A program made the translations under genes and the position numbers. This document shows positions 6,336 through 12,321 of a stretch of DNA of 12,321 bases, piece by piece. Under the pieces are notes generated by a model, which saw only the letters and a list, made by a program, of their open reading frames with translations, was not told the DNA's origin and did not search any database. Position 1 is the stretch's first letter; each line of letters opens with the position of its first letter. The stretch comes from Desulfurococcales archaeon (GTDB taxonomy: Archaea > Thermoproteota > Thermoprotei_A > Sulfolobales > Desulfurococcaceae). Where the stretch lies: positions 1-12,321 of the forward strand of contig JAMOPC010000219.1 in assembly GCA_027064845.1 (NCBI GenBank), given 5' to 3'.

Positions 6336-6733
6336 TCACCTAATAAACTGGTTCTAACAGCAAGGACTCCTTTGAGATTCATTATTTCATTGACTAAGTT
6401 CCTGATCTTCCTCGAATCTCCTTTAACCACAACTACTTGTAAACACTTATCACTACTTAGATGAACATGCAAGGAGGTTACGATTTCTTCGATATATTTG
6501 TGCTGTATATCTGTTAGTTTTTCATCAACGTTTCCTATATCGTGATTATATATGATCGTTATAACTCCTACCACTCTGCCTTCAGTTCTCCATTTATGTT
6601 CTGAAATGAACAACTGTAAAGCTTCTTGGATAAGCTTTGATCTACTTGATACTCCTATTTGCTTTGATAATTCTTCTAATTCTTTTGCTAGATCCCCTGG
6701 TATGTAGACACCGAATTTTATTGACTTAGTCAT
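6326..6733 (-). CDS. nikR: NikR-family nickel-responsive transcriptional regulator
   Basis: A 135-residue regulator of NikR size. Residues 1-45 form a ribbon-helix-helix DNA-binding domain: strand IKFGVYIP at 5-12 and helices including LAKELEELSKQIG and SRSKLIQEAL. Residues 52-132 form the ACT-like metal-sensing domain. Nickel ligands are all present: His78 (DIQHKY), His89 and His91 (SLHVHLSS) and Cys97 (DKCLQVVVVKGD), each two residues later than E. coli His76, His87, His89 and Cys95. The family binds DNA as a tetramer when nickel is present and usually represses nickel uptake. No nickel transporter or nickel enzyme is in the window. The gene lies between an isoaspartyl peptidase gene (41-bp gap) and the methyltransferase. 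A dyad at 6749-6767, just upstream of its start, is a candidate autoregulatory operator. The family is secure; the targets are not. Confidence 0.9.
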   Translation of the reverse strand: MTKSIKFGVYIPGDLAKELEELSKQIGVSSRSKLIQEALQLFISEHKWRTEGRVVGVITIIYNHDIGNVDEKLTDIQHKYIEEIVTSLHVHLSSDKCLQVVVVKGDSRKIRNLVNEIMNLKGVLAVRTSLLGEPT

Positions 6734-6748
6734 TACTTATCAACTCTA

Positions 6749-6767
6749 TACATAGATAAAGTATGTA
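6749..6767 (-). promoter_or_regulatory. Dyad TACATA-N7-TATGTA upstream of nikR, candidate operator
   Basis: Perfect 6-bp arms at 6749-6754 and 6762-6767 sit 16-34 nt before the nikR ATG at 6733, inside the 41-bp gap after the upstream gene. Ribbon-helix-helix regulators bind such dyads and often control themselves. The half-site recalls GTATGA of E. coli NikR, but the spacing is much shorter. No strong TATA box is evident in the gap, so nikR may instead be read from the upstream promoter. Confidence 0.35.
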
Positions 6768-6774
6768 AAATGCT

Positions 6775-7734
6775 TTAAGGCTTAAAACTGACAAAGACTT
6801 CGCCTTTTCTAGTAATATAGCCTATCAGCATGGCTTCGGTATTATATGCCCATCCAATTTCTCCATCTTTACTGACTGCTATAAAGCCCATTGTATCCTT
6901 TCCCACTAATTCATTTGCACGACTAATTACTTCGTTAACAGCTTCTCTAAATTTCTTGCCTTGTCGTATTAGTTCTGAGAGCATTTTACACGGCATAGTT
7001 TTTATGATCATTTCTCCGAACCCAGTAGCACTACAAGCAACGTTTTCATCAGCATAAAAACCCGCACCAGGTATTGGAGAGTCACCGATTCTTCCTGGAA
7101 GCTTAAAGATAACTCCCCCGGTGCTTACAGCTGTCGCCAATATTCCGTTATCATCCACAGCTACAGCACCAACAGTATCAGAGGTATCAATTATTCTCTT
7201 CACAGCTTCAAGGTAATCCTTATTGTTCTCGACAAATCTCCATATACCTCTCCAGAACTTGTTACGGATCTCTCCTTTGAACAGTTTCAGGAGACCCTCA
7301 TAGTATCTCTCCATTACATGCTTAGGTGGTGGAGGAAGTATTGGCAGGTTTTTAGCTACAGCTAATTCGTCTGCTCCGTATCCCCCAATTATTACGTGTG
7401 GAGTCTCTTCAGCAACAATCCTAGCAAGTACTACAGGGTTCTTTGTCTTAGTAACTCCTGCTACAGCTCCAAGTAATCCATTAGAAGCCATAACTCCTGC
7501 ATCTAGTGTTCTATTACCAAGAATATCGGGTACGCTTCCAACACCTGCGTTGAGATATCCTGAATCCTCCATACATTTAACAGCATAAACAACTGCTTCA
7601 ACAGAACTATTTTCTTTAACCAATACATTCCATGCCTCAATAGTACATTTCTTCATTGTCTCAAGCGCTTTATCCCTGACCTTTGAAGCTCTCCAACTAC
7701 CAGCGCCGCCGTGGAGGATAAGGGCTTTAACCAT
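6775..7734 (-). CDS. Isoaspartyl peptidase / plant-type L-asparaginase (Ntn hydrolase)
   Basis: A 319-residue Ntn-hydrolase of the isoaspartyl aminopeptidase/asparaginase family. It cleaves itself before a Thr nucleophile and then hydrolyses beta-aspartyl dipeptides or asparagine. The predicted nucleophile is Thr187 (TSDTVGAVAVD, 184-194), giving an alpha chain of 186 and a beta chain of 133 residues. The N-terminal ILHGGAGSW (6-14), LNAGVGS (61-67), DAGVM (78-82), STGG (204-207), GRIGDSPIPGAGFYAD (214-229) and ATGFGE (236-241) are all family motifs; Arg215 and Asp218 probably bind substrate. The length is normal. ATG at 7734 is supported by GGTGA at 7741-7745, 6 nt upstream. It heads the minus-strand cluster with nikR and is divergent from the membrane-protein gene at 7831. 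In a hyperthermophile, clearing isoaspartyl damage is a likely role; asparagine breakdown is the alternative. Confidence 0.9.
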   Translation of the reverse strand: MVKALILHGGAGSWRASKVRDKALETMKKCTIEAWNVLVKENSSVEAVVYAVKCMEDSGYLNAGVGSVPDILGNRTLDAGVMASNGLLGAVAGVTKTKNPVVLARIVAEETPHVIIGGYGADELAVAKNLPILPPPPKHVMERYYEGLLKLFKGEIRNKFWRGIWRFVENNKDYLEAVKRIIDTSDTVGAVAVDDNGILATAVSTGGVIFKLPGRIGDSPIPGAGFYADENVACSATGFGEMIIKTMPCKMLSELIRQGKKFREAVNEVISRANELVGKDTMGFIAVSKDGEIGWAYNTEAMLIGYITRKGEVFVSFKP

Positions 7735-7830
7735 GAATTATCACCACATAATATTAGTGCAGAACCCGTATTCGCGCCCATTAATTATCTAAAACTAAAT
7801 ACTAGGATAATAACCAATCGGTGAATAGAA
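7735..7830. promoter_or_regulatory. Divergent promoter region between the isoaspartyl peptidase and membrane protein genes
   Basis: This 96-bp region must carry promoters for both directions. Each gene has a perfect GGTGA 6 nt before its ATG: 7741-7745 on the minus strand and 7820-7824 on the plus strand. AT-rich stretches at 7750-7756 and 7782-7803 could hold the TATA elements, but I cannot place them firmly. Confidence 0.5.
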
Positions 7831-9168
7831 ATGAATAGTATTGAACAAACAATTTCCGGGTTAGAAAAGCTTATCACAATGATAAGGTTCGAGAAAGAGA
7901 AAATCCTTCCACACATTATTCCGGGAATTATGCTCTTCATATCATTACCTGCTTATGCATCAGTTCTATACAATATTTATCTAGGAAACAATGATTTCAC
8001 AAGCCTTTGGTATACAAGACTAGCCACACTATATGTTGGATACATATTATCATCAGCTTACTCAGCATATAGAATATATAAGCTACTACATAGACACCTC
8101 GTCGACAGTGGAATAACAAGTTATTATTGGCTAAAGAAAATTAATGACATAGACTCGATCATCAAACTCTACAAAACAGGATTGTTCAAACGAGAATTAT
8201 CTTCGCCTATAACAGTCTTCTTAATAACATTATTTAGCGGGGGCTTAGCTTACCCAATATTTCTATTCCTTGCTGAAAGAACCTTGAGAAACCATGCTTA
8301 TGGAGAAGAATCAAAATTCATTAACAAGCCGATAACTAACACAATAGGAGTAGAACACGGATTACTTTTCTTAGCAGCAACTATACTAACCATAGGACTT
8401 TATCTAATATACTGGGGATACAGAATAATAAGTATTTATAATAAACACTTAGATATTATTCATGGAAACCACCCCGATCTACCGAAGATCAGATATGTTG
8501 TCGTGATCGGGCACGAAGAGGATATACCTATTCTATCACTAGGACTAGTTTTTGCTGGAATAGTCTTCTATGGTTTAGCAGGCCTATATGGTTTTCCATG
8601 TTATTTACCAAGTACAATAGGCTATGGAGCACTATTAGGCTATGTAGCTTTAAGTTATAGAAGGACTAGTTTTTCAAAACAAGTCCTGATAACCTATGGG
8701 TTCGTATACTTAGTTTTTCTTGCGACAACAGCTATAGGATTCATTAGTGCTCCAACATATGCTGACTTTTATGAAAAAGTAGGAAGACAACTATCAGAAA
8801 TCTCATCTAATGATTTATCAGTATTATTGTCAACAATTTATCTTAATAATTTAGCAATATCGATAGTTTCAGTTTCACCATTAATAGGTGCTACATACCT
8901 AGGCTTAGGTCTTGGTAATTCAGGTCTTATATATGGAATTGCTTTAAGCATTAGTATACTTCACGGCGACTTCTCAAAGCTTTTATTGCCTATCATGCCC
9001 CATGCAATATTAGAACTACTTGCCTACTCGATATTTGTGGCGATATCTACGAGAATAATATGTGAAGAAACGAAAAAAACGATTACATGGCTATTGCTTG
9101 GTATAAGTGTTCTTCTATTTGCAGCTATTATTGAATCTTTCTTAATAATTGCATCATCTACTTCCTAG
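7831..9168 (+). CDS. Polytopic membrane protein with SpoIIM-like (DUF95) C-terminal domain
   Basis: A 445-residue integral membrane protein with about ten or eleven hydrophobic segments: roughly 28-50, 62-85, 126-149, 176-199, 234-252, 260-275, 284-305, 333-356, 363-378, 385-408 and 418-440. The C-terminal part, from about 285, fits the stage II sporulation protein M family: IYLNNLAISIV (336-346), a Gly-rich turn and NSGLIYG (363-369), the signature LPIMPHAILELLAY (386-399) and a closing AAIIESFLI (431-439). The N-terminal half has helix units ending in a basic loop with His (RLLHRHL-like at 84-90, LRNH at 152-155, YNKHL at 203-207). The one at 180-207 (ILTIGLYLIYWGYRI) resembles DUF4234. The archaeal function is unknown; spore formation is not implied. 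ATG 7831 follows GGTGA at 7820-7824. It ends 11 nt inside the convergent gene. Confidence 0.75.
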   Translation: MNSIEQTISGLEKLITMIRFEKEKILPHIIPGIMLFISLPAYASVLYNIYLGNNDFTSLWYTRLATLYVGYILSSAYSAYRIYKLLHRHLVDSGITSYYWLKKINDIDSIIKLYKTGLFKRELSSPITVFLITLFSGGLAYPIFLFLAERTLRNHAYGEESKFINKPITNTIGVEHGLLFLAATILTIGLYLIYWGYRIISIYNKHLDIIHGNHPDLPKIRYVVVIGHEEDIPILSLGLVFAGIVFYGLAGLYGFPCYLPSTIGYGALLGYVALSYRRTSFSKQVLITYGFVYLVFLATTAIGFISAPTYADFYEKVGRQLSEISSNDLSVLLSTIYLNNLAISIVSVSPLIGATYLGLGLGNSGLIYGIALSISILHGDFSKLLLPIMPHAILELLAYSIFVAISTRIICEETKKTITWLLLGISVLLFAAIIESFLIIASSTS

Positions 9169-11380
9169 GCTCTATAACGACTATTTCATATTCGTTTATT
9201 TTATCAATTGGTATAATTAGATCATTTTTGTTCTCAACACATTCATAATCCGTGTTTAATAATGGAGAATAAGCTTTAATCTGTGATTCAACAATATTCT
9301 TCTTAATCCTTATCTCTATATTCCCTACAGGAATAACCTCACGGGCAGGATGAACGGCCTCGGTACTACTATATGGTGGTAAGGGTTGTTTTATTCTACC
9401 TATGCCCATAGCCATTATTCTCTGATTATACGTATGGTTTAATAAGTGAATTATGATTCTTTCTCCTTGTAAGAATATTGATGAATGAACTGTTTCTGGC
9501 GCATTAATCATTATATCGGGTTTTCCTGCAAGATACACGATAGAGTTTCTTATCAACGACCTATAGACTGGTAAACCTGTACGCCAATAATGTCTACCTA
9601 GTTGTCCGGAGAAGTAAATTGATCTCCCTTCACCATATCTGTTCTCTATTATTGCTGCTAGGCTAGTCAGAGATCCCAGTGCTGGTGGTGATCTGCCTAG
9701 GGTGTATTCATGACCCCAATTGGTGCTTGGAATACCTATTCTAGCTAATATGTTTCCAACAACATTATCTGTCATAGCATGCCAGCCCATGTTAGGAGTT
9801 GTTCTTGTGGCTATGAATTCGTAACTCATATCGCCCCAAAGGATCATTCGTTTATCTATTCCTTTGAACAAGGGGTGTTTCTTTCCTAGGTCTAATACGA
9901 TATAGCTCCATGGACTGCGGAGTACACCAATGAATCTAGCACCAATTATTTCTGGATAGTAATAATCGTATCTTCTTATACAGTACTCGTCCCTAGTGGA
10001 TGATAGATAAGTTGATAATATACTGCCTCCTTCTTTAACATATTTCCTAATAGCATCACCTATTGATGAATCCATACATACATGATTCGCCAAAATAATT
10101 GTTTTATACTTAGATAGGATACTTGGATCACTAGCATCTCTTTCAGCAATAAATTCTACAGGTAAATGCTCATGTACTAAGGCATAATACATTCCTCTTA
10201 TTTCGTCTACATAACGTTCTGGATGCTCACGTCCATAATAATCTCTTGTCCTATTCGATACCACTATTCCAGCATATGTATATGGTTTAGTATTCTCTAA
10301 GTATTCTTCGATGCTTTCCAGCTCCTTATAGACCTCAGCTACTGCATCGAGTGCTGTTGGGTCTTGGATATAACTTATTGAGAACAAGAGTATCCATGGT
10401 GATCCTCCTCCCAAAACAGCTTCTCTTAACCCCTGTTTTATAGCGATGGGTGTTGATGACATTACCGTCCTGTATAAGTGGAAATAATTCCTACTACTCC
10501 AAACAGGTTTGCCTCCACTCATAGCTTTTGTTAACTTGGTCATCTCTATTATGAAGCCTGGTGGTTGATGATCTATTTCGCTACACTCAGCGAACACTAC
10601 GTCTATATAGTCCCTGGCAAGCTCTACTACTCTATTGGTTCTACCTGCCCATCCGCCTGGATGACTATTATACATGAACAATACTTTTGGATTAATAGAC
10701 TTGGAGACCTCATACAGTTCTTTTATTCTATGAACCACTACTCTGTATCTCCATTCCCAGAGCTCTCTCCATCTACTATCAGTCCAGTTCGGTTCTTTTG
10801 GCATATCATATCCATGTTCTTCTCTGAACCTTCTTCTACACCATTCACAATAGCATGCTCTCTCAACATCTGGTTGATACCTAAAGCTATCAAGAAAAAC
10901 TCCATCAACTTCTAGGCCATGGGCTTCAATTATTTCTTTCTTCACGTGTTCTATGAATGGGCTATTAATACATAGCTGTGGCCATTCTGGCTCATAGTGT
11001 TCTTGATGAAACGGAACATGTTCTAAGAGAATGATCTCTCCATTCTTATTTATTTGAGCCCAATCACTATGTTTATGATACAAGTACTTATTAGCAGTGT
11101 GACCAACCATAACAATTACTTTGATCCCTCTCTTCTTCCCCTCTTTAACAGCTTCTCTGACAAGATCATCTACCATCTTAGGATGTCTTGGACCAACTTT
11201 TCCTCCCTCATAGAATGTTCTACCCCATGGATCTCTAGCAAATATTACCAGGACATTTGCATGCAAGCTTTCCGCTAAGTCTACAAGTTCCCTCCCAGTA
11301 ATGAATGGAACGTATCTTCCATAACGGTCTTCTATGTTGAACTGAATAACTCTAACGGGTTTCTTCCACCACTCGGCCAA
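9158..11380 (-). CDS. Glycoside-hydrolase-like protein (GHL6/GH42-type TIM barrel with trimerisation-like domain)
   Basis: A 740-residue cytoplasmic protein without a signal peptide. Residues 10 to about 350 look like a TIM-barrel glycosidase of the hypothetical glycosyl hydrolase 6 type. VDGVFLDSFRY (158-168) gives a candidate catalytic Asp164, and VVFAECSEID (261-270) gives a candidate acid Glu265. CYCEWCRRRF (176-185), together with Cys137, resembles the four-Cys zinc cluster of GH42 beta-galactosidases. Residues 366 to about 620 look like a beta-galactosidase trimerisation (class I GATase-like) domain, with TIILANHVCMD (427-437), YVKEGGSILSTY (447-458) and GEGRSIYFSGQLG (583-595). A beta-rich tail follows. 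The start is TTG at 11380 with GTGGTGG 4-5 nt before it. Its neighbour upstream, a ROK sugar kinase, suggests intracellular sugar release. The substrate is unknown. Confidence 0.72.
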   Translation of the reverse strand: MAEWWKKPVRVIQFNIEDRYGRYVPFITGRELVDLAESLHANVLVIFARDPWGRTFYEGGKVGPRHPKMVDDLVREAVKEGKKRGIKVIVMVGHTANKYLYHKHSDWAQINKNGEIILLEHVPFHQEHYEPEWPQLCINSPFIEHVKKEIIEAHGLEVDGVFLDSFRYQPDVERACYCEWCRRRFREEHGYDMPKEPNWTDSRWRELWEWRYRVVVHRIKELYEVSKSINPKVLFMYNSHPGGWAGRTNRVVELARDYIDVVFAECSEIDHQPPGFIIEMTKLTKAMSGGKPVWSSRNYFHLYRTVMSSTPIAIKQGLREAVLGGGSPWILLFSISYIQDPTALDAVAEVYKELESIEEYLENTKPYTYAGIVVSNRTRDYYGREHPERYVDEIRGMYYALVHEHLPVEFIAERDASDPSILSKYKTIILANHVCMDSSIGDAIRKYVKEGGSILSTYLSSTRDEYCIRRYDYYYPEIIGARFIGVLRSPWSYIVLDLGKKHPLFKGIDKRMILWGDMSYEFIATRTTPNMGWHAMTDNVVGNILARIGIPSTNWGHEYTLGRSPPALGSLTSLAAIIENRYGEGRSIYFSGQLGRHYWRTGLPVYRSLIRNSIVYLAGKPDIMINAPETVHSSIFLQGERIIIHLLNHTYNQRIMAMGIGRIKQPLPPYSSTEAVHPAREVIPVGNIEIRIKKNIVESQIKAYSPLLNTDYECVENKNDLIIPIDKINEYEIVVIEPRK

Positions 11381-11384
11381 ATAA

Positions 11385-11391
11385 CCACCAC
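11385..11391 (-). promoter_or_regulatory. Ribosome binding site supporting a TTG start
   Basis: The minus strand reads GTGGTGG 4 nt before TTG 11380. It supports TTG as the start of the glycoside-hydrolase-like gene, for which no in-frame ATG is nearby. Confidence 0.55.
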
Positions 11392-11437
11392 TTGATAATG
11401 AACTTATTTTACAATCTATGTTGATTTGTAGTAAATC

Positions 11438-11452
11438 CCTATATAAAAATTA
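11438..11452 (-). promoter_or_regulatory. TATA-like element in the gap after the ROK gene
   Basis: The minus strand reads TTTTTATATAGGG immediately after the ROK stop codon. A start about 25 nt downstream, near 11418, would leave a leader of roughly 38 nt before TTG 11380. The hydrolase-like gene could therefore have its own promoter as well as read-through from the ROK gene. Confidence 0.42.
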
Positions 11453-11457
11453 TATAA

Positions 11458-12321
11458 TTACTTCTGGATACGCAGGAGCTCTTCCGGAGGATTAATAGCT
11501 AATGCTAGTGCACCATATAATACAATATCCTCCCCTAATGAAGTTGTTTCTATCTTCGGTGGCTCAGTAATTATGTTCTTTAGAGCATATTTAACCATGG
11601 GTTCTTTCAATATATCGATATTATTGAGATAAACACTTCCACCAAGAGTGACTAGTTCTGGATCATAAGAATTAATAACACTTGCCAAACCAGCTCCAGA
11701 CGCCTTAATTATTTTCTCAACAACATATTTTGCGAATATATCGTTTTCTCTATAATACTTGAATAGCTTTGGTGGAGTAAGTTCGCCTTTAAGGGATTCT
11801 TCATAACACTTCGTCTTGATCATATCCGGATTGTTTCTGGCTAGGATCATTGCAAGCCTCGGTATGTTTGCTCCTCCAGCAAATGCTTCCCAATGACCAT
11901 ATCCTCCACAACCACAAGGAATATCACTATCATAGTCAACTATTATGTGACCGATCTCATGTGCGTTTCCAAGCTTACCGATCAATAAGTGATCATCAAC
12001 TATGATGCCTCCACCAACTCCTGTGCTCATAGTAATGTATACTATATTGGAGTAGTCCTTGCCTAATCCAAACATTTTCTCTCCCAAAACACCAGCAACT
12101 GCATCATTAAGAACATAAACCGGCTTCTTCAACCAATCCTCAAGCGGTTTCTTCAACTCAACGATCTCTATGTCAATATTAGTTGGATTAACCACTCTAC
12201 CCATTCGTATATCTAGAGGCCCAATAGTACCAATACCTATACTCTCAACCCTATCAATAAATGAGCTAAAATTGCTAAGAATACACTCGTATATTTTCCT
12301 AGCAATTATTAGTGAGTCCCC
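11458..12321 (-). CDS. ROK-family sugar kinase (glucokinase-like), 5' end outside the window
   Basis: The frame is open to the window edge, giving 287 residues; about 30 N-terminal residues, including the first ATP-binding loop, are missing. An internal ATG at 12204 is not the true start, because the 39 residues before it continue the family pattern (SIGIGTIGPLDIRMGRV, visible residues 27-43). Visible residue Asp73 (LNDAVAG) is the likely catalytic base. STGVGGGI is at 99-106, and the ROK signature runs from GKLGNAHEIGH (115-125). The zinc site has His125, Cys136 and Cys138, but the usual third Cys of CxCGxxGCxE is His143 (CGCGGYGHWEAF). VTLGGSVY (about 229-236) binds nucleotide in the family. 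The enzyme phosphorylates glucose or a related hexose with ATP in the cytoplasm. It lies 77 nt upstream of the glycosidase-like gene on the same strand. Confidence 0.9.
   Translation of the reverse strand, partial: GDSLIIARKIYECILSNFSSFIDRVESIGIGTIGPLDIRMGRVVNPTNIDIEIVELKKPLEDWLKKPVYVLNDAVAGVLGEKMFGLGKDYSNIVYITMSTGVGGGIIVDDHLLIGKLGNAHEIGHIIVDYDSDIPCGCGGYGHWEAFAGGANIPRLAMILARNNPDMIKTKCYEESLKGELTPPKLFKYYRENDIFAKYVVEKIIKASGAGLASVINSYDPELVTLGGSVYLNNIDILKEPMVKYALKNIITEPPKIETTSLGEDIVLYGALALAINPPEELLRIQK

Noticed and set aside
6830..7057. Plus-strand open frame of 75 codons
   Set aside because: It is antisense to the isoaspartyl peptidase beta chain and carries no family features.
10565..11278. Plus-strand open frames of 116 and 74 codons
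   Set aside because: They are antisense to the conserved TIM-barrel part of the glycosidase-like gene.
12204..12321. ATG at 12204 as the start of the ROK kinase
   Set aside because: The frame continues upstream to the window edge with family-typical residues (GIGTIGPLD), so the gene is cut by the window rather than starting there.
1..12321. tRNA, rRNA, CRISPR array, insertion sequence or C/D-box RNA
   Set aside because: No cloverleaf, repeat-spacer pattern, transposase-like protein or convincing C and D boxes was found on either strand. A TGATG-like stretch near 2915 lacks a matching D box and is better read as the ribosome binding site.

Overview
The window reads as chromosomal DNA of a hyperthermophilic crenarchaeon, most likely of the Desulfurococcales. 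The DNA is AT-rich and codon use favours AGA/AGG for Arg and ATA for Ile. Several genes carry perfect GGTGA ribosome binding sites 6-7 nt before the start, and TTG and GTG starts are common. The protein set (UPF0282 hydrolases, archaeal Elp3, NikR, ROK kinase, MoeA) is archaeal. A Staphylothermus-like genus is my guess from general character; no search was run.

Layout. (1) 1-2745, minus strand: the 5' part of moeA (molybdenum/tungsten cofactor insertion), preceded by two tandem UPF0282-type metallo-beta-lactamase-fold genes; the nearer one overlaps moeA by 8 nt. A possible 30-codon ORF lies between the two hydrolases. (2) 2746-2924: divergent promoter region with a dyad. (3) 2925-3926, plus: NAD-dependent D-2-hydroxyacid dehydrogenase. 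(4) 3927-4138: non-coding, with a 12-bp tandem repeat, a 15-bp inverted repeat and a 9-bp inverted repeat. (5) 4139-5581, plus: a short Elp3 (radical SAM plus acetyltransferase), facing a minus-strand methyltransferase (5637-6269 or longer) that resembles Trm9. These two families act one after the other on the wobble uridine U34 of tRNA. (6) The methyltransferase appears to be last in a minus-strand cluster of Ntn-type isoaspartyl peptidase/asparaginase (7734-6775), nikR (6733-6326) and methyltransferase. (7) 7831-9168, plus: a polytopic membrane protein with a SpoIIM-like C-terminal half. It overlaps by 11 bp, tail to tail, with (8) 9158-11380, minus: a 740-residue glycoside-hydrolase-like protein, preceded by (9) 11458-12321, minus: a ROK sugar kinase cut by the window edge.

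How the genes work together. The most interesting reading is a wobble-uridine modification pair: Elp3 makes cm5U34 and a Trm9-like enzyme would methylate it to mcm5U34. The Elp3 lacks the usual N-terminal leader and the linker cysteines. The methyltransferase may start at a non-canonical ATA overlapping the nikR stop codon. The hydrolase-like protein and ROK kinase look like an intracellular sugar-release and sugar-phosphorylation pair. I see no tRNA or rRNA gene, CRISPR array, insertion sequence or other mobile element.
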